Part shown: positions 54,972 to 63,789 of the stretch, piece after piece
Layout: each line of letters begins with the position of its first letter
How positions within the stretch are numbered: the stretch's first letter is position 1
Source: Lachnospiraceae bacterium UBA3273
Lineage (GTDB): Bacteria > Bacillota > Clostridia > Lachnospirales > Lachnospiraceae
DNA: 64,000 nt
Reading direction: 5' to 3'
NCBI GenBank assembly: GCA_002362385.1
Contig: DEUB01000046.1
Coordinates: 1 to 64,000 of the forward strand
Made by a program: the position numbers and the translations under genes
The notes under the pieces: model-generated
The model's input: the letters and a program-made list of their open reading frames with translations, nothing else
What the model was told of the DNA's origin: nothing
Database searches by the model: none

Positions 54972-56447
54972 TTACTGCAATGAACTTCCGCTAAATTCCG
55001 TGATCAGCATATCCTCCGGAAAGTCTGCATTTGCAGCACCTTCTTCATATACATACATTTTAACGCCGTACATGCGGTCCTCCGCTTCCGTTTTTACGCC
55101 GCCGGTATCGTGAACGACAGCATCATAATCGGCATTGGGGAGAGTATAAATCGTACTGCCGTTTATAATCGTAAGACAGCGCCTGCAGTTAGTACGGTTT
55201 GTTGCATTCTGCGCATCCGTCTTCATGATATTATCCCTTAGATTGGAATAAACATGAAAATCATATCCTCCCACATTCGGCAGCTGCAATTTCGAAGCAT
55301 ACGTAGCTTCAAGCGCATCTGTTGTCTCCGCAGTTTTTGTCCTTACGAGATAAAGATCCAGAGGAACATGATCCGGATTGGTTACCAAAAACTGATCCAG
55401 ATAATTTGTGTCGTTGGAATAATAATTCGCATTATAATAAATATAAATATTTCTGGGATCCTGATTATAAGTGCTTCCGTCAAAAATCAACTTATCCGTA
55501 GTCGTATAATGCAAAGTCTGACCCGCAAAAACACTTCCTATATTTATCCAACGATGATCGGGAGTTGAAAAATCAGAAAGTATCTGGTAATGATCGCGCA
55601 CGGTAACAGTAACAAAGCCTGTGGCAGGGTCTTTTTCGATAAGCACCGCTATCGTTCTGGTCATCCCCGGATAAAGATCTGTCGCCTCCAGATTTGTCCA
55701 AGGATCTGTTTTCTTAGCCAAAAGCGCGGCAGCCGCATTCTGGCGCTGGCTGATGTTCTCCGTATATACCCCGTCAAAAAGAGGATTCACATTTGTGATC
55801 TGGGCAGACTTATAATCATTAATACCGTATACCTCGGCAGCGGATGTATCAATGCTGCCATCCTCATTAAAATCTCCGGAAAAACCGGTATCATGAGTGG
55901 TATCCAGTTCTACAACAATATCGTAAGTGCCCCTTGCCTGCTGTACACCCTGAGCATAGAAATAATATTTGCCGGAAGGGCTCTCCTTGATCTTCAGATA
56001 TTCCATGGAAGGCTGAGGAGCCGTAACTCCTAAAGACTGGGCATAATTAGCGGCAGAATAATCATAAGCTCCTGCTCCCAAAACCAAGTTCGAAGTAACA
56101 AATCCCTTGGTATAGCCTCCCGAGACAGGTGTCAGATCGCCATATTCCGCTACCGTTACTTCATTTGGCATAATATTAAGCGTATTATGCCTTCCCGGAA
56201 TATTTCCGGACACACTGTCATTGCTGTAAAAGCCCAAAATAATTTCCTCAGGCGTATAAGCGCTCATACCTTCCATAAGGTTGCTGGCCATATTTGTTGC
56301 ATTCATGGCCGTTTTGGCTTTTCCATTCAAATATGTAGATTGTCTGAAATTACTGTACAGCGGCGTCAGCACAATGGCTATAATCGCCATGGCAATCAAT
56401 AATTCAACCAATGTAAAACCGCTGTTGTCCTTTTTGATTTTCTTCAT
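54972..56447 (-). CDS. Large PilV-like minor pilin with calcium loop
   Basis: 491 residues. Prepilin signature NSG/FTLVELLIAMAIIA with Glu at +5, then PilV-like TNMASNLMEG. A dockerin/EF-hand type calcium loop DFNEDGSIDTSAAE lies at 192-205. The C-terminal half is beta-rich with two Cys close together (CRRC). Sits between PilO-like and PilX-like genes. Confidence 0.82.
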   Translation of the reverse strand: MKKIKKDNSGFTLVELLIAMAIIAIVLTPLYSNFRQSTYLNGKAKTAMNATNMASNLMEGMSAYTPEEIILGFYSNDSVSGNIPGRHNTLNIMPNEVTVAEYGDLTPVSGGYTKGFVTSNLVLGAGAYDYSAANYAQSLGVTAPQPSMEYLKIKESPSGKYYFYAQGVQQARGTYDIVVELDTTHDTGFSGDFNEDGSIDTSAAEVYGINDYKSAQITNVNPLFDGVYTENISQRQNAAAALLAKKTDPWTNLEATDLYPGMTRTIAVLIEKDPATGFVTVTVRDHYQILSDFSTPDHRWINIGSVFAGQTLHYTTTDKLIFDGSTYNQDPRNIYIYYNANYYSNDTNYLDQFLVTNPDHVPLDLYLVRTKTAETTDALEATYASKLQLPNVGGYDFHVYSNLRDNIMKTDAQNATNRTNCRRCLTIINGSTIYTLPNADYDAVVHDTGGVKTEAEDRMYGVKMYVYEEGAANADFPEDMLITEFSGSSLQ

Positions 56448-56471
56448 AAAGAACTCCTAACTGACTCTCGA

Positions 56472-57311
56472 CTAATTACCTGTTACCTCTTCATCAGACG
56501 TTCCTTCGCCTTCAGAATTCTCGCCTTCGGCATCTTCCCCTTCGGAATCTTCCGCATTACCGCCGCTTCTTCTGTTTAAATCCAGAACGGTACCTGACTT
56601 AAAGATATCCGCCGTACCAAGTCTGACTCCGGGAATATCAAGCTCTTTGTAAATATAATCCGTACCGGAAACCGTATACATCGTTGCGTCCATACTTCCT
56701 GAAAGGCATCCGGTCTCTGTATCATAGGCAATATTAACATTTCTGATGCTCATACGCTCATCCGCATTGACGATCAACTGCACAATGTCTTTAAAGGAAC
56801 GATAAGTAGTCTTATAATTCAGTGAAAAAGGAGAGGAATACAAAAATACCGTATCCTTTAAACCGCCTGTGGCAACAACCGCATCGCCAGCCGGCTGCCC
56901 TTCCCCGGTATCCTCTACGACCGCATCTTCCGTAGGTGCCTGGGCTGCTTCCGGAGCCGCCACCTGAACCAACTGAGTATCTTCGATTGACAGTCCGTTT
57001 ACCCATACGGAATACATTGTTTCAAGACCTGCCGTATACATAACCTGATCTTCAGCTCTGATCTCTCCCGGGAAATCGGCTAAAATATCCTGGATCTCTC
57101 CATCCATATTGTTTGTTTCATCAATATAAAACTGTTTATTATCCGCCAGCTTCTGCAGCTCGTCAACCTCTGTCTGTAACGTAGCGTTCTCCGCCGCAAG
57201 GGCATCCCTTTTTTCTGTGAAACTATTGTAAACTACAAAGTAGGAAAGAACCACCAACAAAATTCCGACTAACATGATTAAAATATTAACTTCACTCTTC
57301 TTGACCTTCAT
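56472..57311 (-). CDS. pilO: PilO-like inner-membrane platform protein
   Basis: 279 residues: one membrane helix (8-30), a coiled coil (31-75) and a ferredoxin-like exported domain (FLYSSPFSLNYKTTYRSFKD with VNADERMSIRNVNI), then an acidic Glu/Gly-rich tail. PilO is weakly conserved; place after the PilM-PilN fusion supports the call. Confidence 0.75.
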   Translation of the reverse strand: MKVKKSEVNILIMLVGILLVVLSYFVVYNSFTEKRDALAAENATLQTEVDELQKLADNKQFYIDETNNMDGEIQDILADFPGEIRAEDQVMYTAGLETMYSVWVNGLSIEDTQLVQVAAPEAAQAPTEDAVVEDTGEGQPAGDAVVATGGLKDTVFLYSSPFSLNYKTTYRSFKDIVQLIVNADERMSIRNVNIAYDTETGCLSGSMDATMYTVSGTDYIYKELDIPGVRLGTADIFKSGTVLDLNRRSGGNAEDSEGEDAEGENSEGEGTSDEEVTGN

Positions 57312-57325
57312 ATTCTATGTTCCTC

Positions 57326-59194
57326 CTACTCTTCTACGATCTCTTCATCGGATGCAGGCTGTTCCGGCGCTTCCCCGCCCTCAGCCGCAGGCTGTTCCGC
57401 CTCATCCTCTTCCGGCTGGCTCAGATAAGGGTTATCGCCATACAAGCACTCAATGGTGTACTGGCTTACAATAATACCGGTCTCTTCATCTTTTCTCTCT
57501 GAAAAACCGCTTGTATAAACTTCGGAGAAATAAGGCATCATTCTGAACTCTACCAGGGTCTTGGCAATATCGTATTTGTTGGGCACAACAATATCCAGAG
57601 CAATTCCCTCTTCGGTAATCGACATACTGTTAACAACTGTATCGGAAGGAAATCTGCTTTCCATTTCTCCAATAATATCAGGCAGTTTATCATTAGTATT
57701 GATAGTAACCTCGTTTAAAGCAGTTATGTAATCATAATCAGCCTTTTTTGCAATATAAGCATTATAGGTATCCTGTACCGGGGCGAGCTGCGCCTTTCTC
57801 TCCTGTAAGGAATCATTTTCATTTTTAACAAGGAAATAAGGAACAAGCGCCATAGCAGTAATCACAATGGCCGCCGCGGTACCGACACCTAAAACAATAT
57901 ACGGAAGCTTATCGTTATTTCCGATACTGCTTAAAGAGTCCTTAGCGCTTCTACCGCCGCCTTTTTTCTTATCAGCTTTAATTTCCGCCGGCATAAATCC
58001 TACGGAACCTAAGCCCGCACCGATAACGGAAATGTAATCGCCAAGAGATACTCCCTGCAAATGAAGGCCCTGATCAATATTGGTGCCCGCCAGATCCTTT
58101 AATACTTCTACATTACGTCCCAGTTCCTGTGACAGAAGTCCTGCAAATCCCCAGAAGTCCGCCGCAATACCGGTAATAATGATATTGTCAATGGCCGCAT
58201 CCCTGTTCTTGGAATTGTAATAATCAATGACACGGACAATGGAACCGATCAACTGCTGATAGCTGATGGTAACATCTCTCCTCAAGCGGAGCATCTTTAA
58301 ATTGGAACCCGCCTGCTTCGCTGCAACGGTTGCAGACGCCACTTTGGAAGTATCGCCTGTTGTTGCCGCCAAATTCATTGCATCCTGCTGTGCCTGCTCT
58401 AACTGACGAACCTCTTCTTCTTTTTCCGCGAGAAGCGCTTCTTCCTCTTCCCTCATAACAAGATTGTTCCTACGCAAAGTTTTTACTGCTCCCTCATAGG
58501 TAAGAGGTTCTCCGTAAACATCCGTCTCCATCAGAATATCTACGATCTGGTCCGCACCGTAAATGCCGGCACGCTGCATGGTAATAACGCCATTATTGGT
58601 AACGGTCAAAAGAGAAGACCGCTCATCAATCTTGACTGTCAGGTTAACGCCCGTGGCAAATCTATGGCGCAATGCCTGGAAAATACTGTTACCGCTGTAA
58701 TCAATAGATGCTAACTCCAGACCAAGAGCCTTGGCGAGATCATGATACCCGTTTAAGATATCCGACGGAGCAGCCATGATCATAATACGGTACTGCTTTG
58801 TGCCCGCGTCGTCTTCCACTGTATCCATGATAGTATGTGCAAACTGATACTGAGAAGGATCAACCGGAAAATAATCCGTAATGTTGGTCATAATCATATC
58901 CCGAAGCATTTTCTCTTTTACAAAAGGAATCATTGCCTCCCTGTTTGCGATCTTTGTAGAGGATACTGCAAAAATTACTTTTTTCGCAATCATCCCGTTT
59001 GCGGTAATATAGGATTTCAAGTCATTTACAAACTCATCCGTTACCTTAATAAATCCGTCATCCAAAATCCCCTCCGGCGTTTTCATACTGAAAACCCCGT
59101 ATACTTTCGGATGCTTTGACTGGAAATCCATTTCACAAACCTGTGTCAAAGAATATCCAATTTCAATGCTAAGTACTCTTTGTGCCTTTGCCAT
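57326..59194 (-). CDS. PilM-PilN fusion protein
   Basis: 622 residues. The N-terminal part (1-425) is the actin-like PilM fold (VLSIEIGYSLTQVCEMDF, VIFAVSSTKIANREAMIPFV, TDYFPVDPSQYQFAH), with a Glu/Ala-rich coiled insertion near 255-300. After a basic linker, a membrane helix (about 437-460) and a PilN-like domain follow (YNAYIAKKADYDYITALNEV, LDIVVPNKYDIAKTLVEFRM). In most species PilM and PilN are separate and bind through a PilN tail; here they are one chain. C-terminal tail is acidic. Confidence 0.85.
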   Translation of the reverse strand: MAKAQRVLSIEIGYSLTQVCEMDFQSKHPKVYGVFSMKTPEGILDDGFIKVTDEFVNDLKSYITANGMIAKKVIFAVSSTKIANREAMIPFVKEKMLRDMIMTNITDYFPVDPSQYQFAHTIMDTVEDDAGTKQYRIMIMAAPSDILNGYHDLAKALGLELASIDYSGNSIFQALRHRFATGVNLTVKIDERSSLLTVTNNGVITMQRAGIYGADQIVDILMETDVYGEPLTYEGAVKTLRRNNLVMREEEEALLAEKEEEVRQLEQAQQDAMNLAATTGDTSKVASATVAAKQAGSNLKMLRLRRDVTISYQQLIGSIVRVIDYYNSKNRDAAIDNIIITGIAADFWGFAGLLSQELGRNVEVLKDLAGTNIDQGLHLQGVSLGDYISVIGAGLGSVGFMPAEIKADKKKGGGRSAKDSLSSIGNNDKLPYIVLGVGTAAAIVITAMALVPYFLVKNENDSLQERKAQLAPVQDTYNAYIAKKADYDYITALNEVTINTNDKLPDIIGEMESRFPSDTVVNSMSITEEGIALDIVVPNKYDIAKTLVEFRMMPYFSEVYTSGFSERKDEETGIIVSQYTIECLYGDNPYLSQPEEDEAEQPAAEGGEAPEQPASDEEIVEE

Positions 59195-59262
59195 GATTTA
59201 CCTCCCTGATATGGAATACACTACTTCCATGATTTATCTTTATTTCATATATATAAAGTCCG

Positions 59263-60045
59263 TTACCCGACCGGGCTTGTAAACGAACCTAAATACCAGC
59301 TTAAAAATTCGTTTCCCCATAATGCAGCAAGCATAATGCCTGCCGCCAAATACGGTCCCATAGCAAGTACCCGTTCAGCCCCCGATACCTTCATGCGTAT
59401 CAGATGTATGACCGAACCTAATATGCAGCCTGCAAGAAAGGCCACAATGGACAATTTCCATCCGAGCAGCAATCCTGCCGCTCCCATCAATTTTACGTCG
59501 CCGCCGCCGATGGCAGCGCCTTTTGTTATCCAAAATATGATTCCCAAAAAGGTACTGACAGCAAGGAGACCGATTCCATAATCCACCCAATCCCCTAAGT
59601 GGAATATGAGATGAATCAGTCCCAGTGCCAGTATAAACAAGTTGATTCCAAAAGGAATCTCATAAGTTCTAAAATCGATGACGCTAAGTACGATCAGCGC
59701 CGACCCTAATAAACAGTATATAACTGAATCTATACTCCAACCGTTTACTAAAAAAATCAGTACATATAAGCCCCCGTTTAACGCCTCAACCAGAGGATAC
59801 TGGAGGGATATATGTTCTTTGCACTTTCGACACTTACCACCAAGAAAGATATATGAGAACAACGGAACCAGATCATACCATTTAAGCTGATAGCCGCAAT
59901 GCATACAATGGCTTCTTTTCTTTGCGATACTTTCCTTTAACGGAATCCGTAATATGCAAACATTTAAAAAGCTGCCTATTACGATTCCGTAAAGAAATAT
60001 TACCACATATATTATCATCTCAAATATCCATGATTCAGTGGTCAT
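59263..60045 (-). CDS. pilD: Prepilin peptidase PilD
   Basis: Cleaves the leader of prepilins and N-methylates them. 260 residues, about eight membrane helices. Zinc-type Cys pairs at C47/C50 and C72/C75; catalytic Asp124 in VIDFRTYEIP and Asp183 in GGGDVKLMG are present. Signature GSFLNVCILRIP near the N-terminus. Confidence 0.95.
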   Translation of the reverse strand: MTTESWIFEMIIYVVIFLYGIVIGSFLNVCILRIPLKESIAKKRSHCMHCGYQLKWYDLVPLFSYIFLGGKCRKCKEHISLQYPLVEALNGGLYVLIFLVNGWSIDSVIYCLLGSALIVLSVIDFRTYEIPFGINLFILALGLIHLIFHLGDWVDYGIGLLAVSTFLGIIFWITKGAAIGGGDVKLMGAAGLLLGWKLSIVAFLAGCILGSVIHLIRMKVSGAERVLAMGPYLAAGIMLAALWGNEFLSWYLGSFTSPVG

Positions 60046-60083
60046 AGGGGAATGTCTCCTTGTGCAATGTTTTGCTGTTTAAA

Positions 60084-60482
60084 TTAGTCCTCCGGAACTG
60101 ACAGGGAACCTTTTGTAATTTTGAAATTGCCCTGGTTGTCTACACTAATCGAAGGTGCTCCTGTTCCCTGTACTGCGGATTTGGATTTCCACTTCAAGCT
60201 ACCCATATTTGTTACGCCAAGGGTGCTGAGAACTTCATTTCCCCAATCACCGGAAATGGCTGCATTAGCAGTTGCTGTAGGAGCATCTGTGATATCAGGA
60301 TCGGAAGCAGCGATCGTACATGCATTGTATATGCTGTCTAACTGATCTTTGTCAGCAGATGTTCTGGATTTTTCTACATATTTCAGATACTGGGGTGCCA
60401 GTACACCGATTAAGATAGCCATAATGGCAATAACGATAATTAACTCAACTAATGAGAAACCTTTGTTATTCATCTTTTTCAT
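60084..60482 (-). CDS. pilA: Major type IV pilin PilA
   Basis: 132 residues. Signature NNKG/FSLVELIIVIAIMA with Glu at +5, long N-terminal helix (VLAPQYLKYVEKSRTSADKD), then a small globular beta domain. Short size and strong AAAAAGGAGAG ribosome site suggest the abundant subunit. No cysteines. Confidence 0.93.
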   Translation of the reverse strand: MKKMNNKGFSLVELIIVIAIMAILIGVLAPQYLKYVEKSRTSADKDQLDSIYNACTIAASDPDITDAPTATANAAISGDWGNEVLSTLGVTNMGSLKWKSKSAVQGTGAPSISVDNQGNFKITKGSLSVPED

Positions 60483-60514
60483 GATAATCTCTCCTTTTTA
60501 ATTTGAAACTACAT

Positions 60515-60544
60515 TTTATATATTAAAAACCCGCTCCCCTACAA
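60515..60544 (-). promoter_or_regulatory. Possible promoter before pilA
   Basis: TTGTAG (60539-60544), 18-base spacer, TATAAA (60515-60520) on the minus strand, 33 bases before the pilA ATG. It would allow the major pilin to be made in excess. Weak -35; tentative. Confidence 0.3.
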
Positions 60545-60564
60545 AACAGGTCTTTAACCGAATT

Positions 60565-61785
60565 TTACAGGCTGTCTAAGCCTTCGTACATTGCGCCCAT
60601 AGGTGCGATGACCGCGCCGATAATGGTGCCGCAGACACCGGCAAGAATAATAATGATAAGGGGCTCCAACGCAGCCATCAATGACTGAGTTGCCATTTCC
60701 ACTTCTTCCTCATAATAATTTGCCAGCGTATCAAGCATATCTTCCGTATTACCGGTTTCCTCGCCGATCCTGGTCATATGGTATACCATAGGAGGAAATA
60801 AACCGGATTTCTCTAAAGGTGTGGATAAAGGAACACCCTGCATAACGTCGTTTTTGGCATTTAACATGCATTCTCTGTAGAACACGTTGTTCATGGTATC
60901 CGCTACGATCTGGACCGCATCCGGCATGGAAATACCGGCAGCCAACATGGTAGATAAATTCCTTGCAAACTTGGCGGAACTGGATTTTACCGTCAGATCG
61001 CCAAAGAGCGGAAGCTTAATGGCAGCTTTATTGATCAATCCCTCTCCGGTGGGTGTCTTCTTAAACCATTTAAAGAATGCTACCAGAGCAATAATAACAC
61101 CAACTATAACAATCCAATGAGCCTGCATAAATTCCGATGCCGCAACTACCATCAATGTAATCTTGGGCATTTCGATATCCATATCTGCGAACATACTCAT
61201 AAAGGTAGGTACTACGAAGGTCAACATGACGATGACTACTACTACCGCTACCACCAAAACCATAATGGGATAAACCATCGCTTTTTTGATCATGGCATTG
61301 ATCTTGGCGCTCTTTTCAAACTGAACAGCCATTCGCTCAAATGCCACGTCCAGACTTCCGGACGCCTCGCCGGCGCTAACCATATGTATTAAAAGCTGTG
61401 GAAAAACGTCAGTCCGCATCTTCATGGAGTTGGCAAGGGTCTCGCCCTTTTGTACACTGGTGGAAACCTCCTGAAGCGCCTCCTGAAGTGTGGGATTTTC
61501 GGTCTGTTCCGTAAGCATCCTCATGGATTCCATGATGGTAACGCCCGCCCTGTGCAGACTTACGAACTGTCTGCAGAAAAGGCTTAAATCTCTGATCTTG
61601 ACTTTTTTCTTGAAAAGTCCTCCCAAATTGATATCCTTGTTAAGAGCGTTCTGTTCCTTCAGCTCAATAACCGTCATACCGTCTCTTTTCAGGGATTCAG
61701 CTGCCTTTCCCTGATTGTCCGCTTCCACGGAACCTTTTACCTGTTTGCCCTTGCTGTCAATGGCAACATATGAAAAACTAGCCAC
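60565..61785 (-). CDS. pilC: Pilus platform protein PilC
   Basis: Inner-membrane platform, 406 residues, two T2SSF repeats: FCRQFVSLHRAGVTIMESMR and FARNLSTMLAAGISMPDAVQ, each followed by helices; three membrane segments (about 170-195, 218-240, 375-400). Normal length. Follows pilB. Confidence 0.95.
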   Translation of the reverse strand: MASFSYVAIDSKGKQVKGSVEADNQGKAAESLKRDGMTVIELKEQNALNKDINLGGLFKKKVKIRDLSLFCRQFVSLHRAGVTIMESMRMLTEQTENPTLQEALQEVSTSVQKGETLANSMKMRTDVFPQLLIHMVSAGEASGSLDVAFERMAVQFEKSAKINAMIKKAMVYPIMVLVVAVVVVIVMLTFVVPTFMSMFADMDIEMPKITLMVVAASEFMQAHWIVIVGVIIALVAFFKWFKKTPTGEGLINKAAIKLPLFGDLTVKSSSAKFARNLSTMLAAGISMPDAVQIVADTMNNVFYRECMLNAKNDVMQGVPLSTPLEKSGLFPPMVYHMTRIGEETGNTEDMLDTLANYYEEEVEMATQSLMAALEPLIIIILAGVCGTIIGAVIAPMGAMYEGLDSL

Positions 61786-61835
61786 TGTTTCTCCTCCTCT
61801 TTCTCTTAGTTTTAAAAGAGTCTTTTTTATTTTTC

Positions 61836-63539
61836 TTATGAATCAAATGAAACCTTGATCATTTCCGATACGGACGTGATACCGTCCAATACATACTGGG
61901 TAGCGCACATACGAAGCGTCCTCATGCCGTCCTTTAATGCCGCCTGCTTGATATGCTCCGCATCTTCTCCTGCGGCAATTACTTTCCTGACTCCCGGAGT
62001 GATCTCCATGATCTCGTAAACGCCGATTCGCCCTTTATAACCGTTGTTATCGCATCCGGAGCATCCTACCGGCTCATAAATCTCAAGTTCCGTTCCCGGA
62101 GGCATTCCAAGAAGCTCTAACTGCTCCTCGTCCGCAAGGACCTTCTTTTTACACCTGGGACATAAGCGCCTTACCAGACGCTGTGCGATAATACCCACCG
62201 TGGCGTCTGCGATCATATAATTGGGAAGGCCCATATCCGCCAGACGCGTTACCGTGCTGGCTGCCGAGTTGGTATGCAGGGTGCTTACGACCAAGTGGCC
62301 TGTAATGGACGCCTGTACCGCAATCTGCGCCGTTTCCTCGTCACGAATCTCACCGATCATAATGATGTCCGGGTCCTGACGGAGAATGGAACGAAGAGCG
62401 CTGGCAAAGGTAAGTCCTGCCTTTACGTTGGTCTGTACCTGATTGATCCCCGCCACATTGGCCTCGACAGGATCTTCGACTGTAATAATATTAACGTCTT
62501 CTTTATTTAATTCACTGAGCGCCGTATACAGGGTGGTGGATTTACCGCTACCTGTAGGCCCCGTTACAAGGATGATGCCGTGAGGATTTTTTAAGATATG
62601 GTCAAACATCCTAAGATCGTGTTCTCCAAAACCAAGCTCCGATTTATCCCTGGTCAATGCGTTCTTGTTGGTAATACGCATAACGACTTTTTCGCCGTAT
62701 ACGGTAGGAAGAATAGATACACGGATATCATACTCCCTGTTGTCTACAAAGGAAGTGATACGTCCGTCCTGAGGCTTCCTCTTCTCCGAAATATCCATGC
62801 CGCCTACAACCTTCAATCTGGCCACAATGGCAGGGAGCAATTTGATGTTATATGTGATCCTCTCGTGGAGGGCGCCGTCAATACGGTATCTGATACGCAC
62901 TTTCCTTTCAAGTGCCTCAATATGAATATCGGAAGTCCTCTGTCTTACTGCCTGTTCGATCATGCTGTTTACCAGCTGGACGATGGGAGAATTGTTAACG
63001 TCTTCGTTAATCATCTTGTCCATTTCGTCTTCTTCGAACAGATCGCTCCGCTCCTGTTCATAATCGCTGGCCGCCTTAATCGCCTCGGCATTACCGTAAT
63101 ATTTGTCGATAGCGACCATGATCTCCTGGGGCGTCGCCACCATAGGATCGATCATGCGGTTGGTAACCATGGACAGATCGTCGATGGCAAGCATATCCAT
63201 AGGATCCGCCATAGCCACTCTGATGATGTTTACGTTCCTGTCATCGTAGCAATAGGGAATCGCCGTATATTTCTTTAATATATCCACATCGAACATGGAA
63301 ATCAGATCGTCCGGTATGCGGGTATCCTGTAAATTTGCCCTGTCCAGATGCAGCTGGTGGCTTAACGCATCCGCCATGATGTCGTCCGTAACAAAACCTT
63401 CCGTTACCAGAATTTCGCCCAGACGTTTTTTCTTCTCTTTCTGGAGTTCAAGAGCCATGTCCAGTTTTTCGGGAGTGATGACACCCTCTGATAACAGGAC
63501 ATCTCCAATTCTCATTTTCCTTCTGCCTGATAAACTCAT
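61836..63539 (-). CDS. pilB: Pilus extension ATPase PilB
   Basis: GspE/PilB ATPase that drives pilus growth, 567 residues. N-terminal T2SSE_N domain, Walker A GPTGSGKSTTLY, Asp box ITVEDPVE, Walker B-region DIIMIGEIRDEETA, His box, and a four-Cys zinc site (CPRCKKK ... GCSGCDNNG). ATG at 63539 is eight bases after AAGGGG, preferred to TTG at 63545. First gene of the pilus operon. Confidence 0.96.
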   Translation of the reverse strand: MSLSGRRKMRIGDVLLSEGVITPEKLDMALELQKEKKKRLGEILVTEGFVTDDIMADALSHQLHLDRANLQDTRIPDDLISMFDVDILKKYTAIPYCYDDRNVNIIRVAMADPMDMLAIDDLSMVTNRMIDPMVATPQEIMVAIDKYYGNAEAIKAASDYEQERSDLFEEDEMDKMINEDVNNSPIVQLVNSMIEQAVRQRTSDIHIEALERKVRIRYRIDGALHERITYNIKLLPAIVARLKVVGGMDISEKRKPQDGRITSFVDNREYDIRVSILPTVYGEKVVMRITNKNALTRDKSELGFGEHDLRMFDHILKNPHGIILVTGPTGSGKSTTLYTALSELNKEDVNIITVEDPVEANVAGINQVQTNVKAGLTFASALRSILRQDPDIIMIGEIRDEETAQIAVQASITGHLVVSTLHTNSAASTVTRLADMGLPNYMIADATVGIIAQRLVRRLCPRCKKKVLADEEQLELLGMPPGTELEIYEPVGCSGCDNNGYKGRIGVYEIMEITPGVRKVIAAGEDAEHIKQAALKDGMRTLRMCATQYVLDGITSVSEMIKVSFDS

Positions 63540-63677
63540 AGTCAATACCCCTTAATCTGTCACTTTTGGGTTGCGTTTTATGTCTTTTCTGCTAACTAAT
63601 TGTTAAAAATGTAAATAATCAATTAAATTTTCATTAAAGAAAGGCATAGTAAAACACAATTCTAAATTTATGTTAAC

Positions 63678-63706
63678 ATTTTAGCACGTAAAATTATCAA
63701 TCGCAA
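63678..63706 (-). promoter_or_regulatory. Pilus operon promoter
   Basis: TTGCGA (63701-63706), 17-base spacer, TAAAAT (63678-63683) with TG just before the -10, on the minus strand. The 130-base AT-rich leader to pilB shows no riboswitch I could recognise. Confidence 0.7.
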
Positions 63707-63789
63707 GCCTTTTACTCCAGAATGTTTTCTCTTTATTGCACAAGATTTTATATTTATTTTAATGCACTTTGACGAAAATTTTATGGCAA

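Noticed and set aside
63540..63677. A cyclic di-GMP riboswitch in the pilB leader
   Set aside because: The leader is AT-rich and lacks the conserved core bases of either known class as far as I can read by eye.
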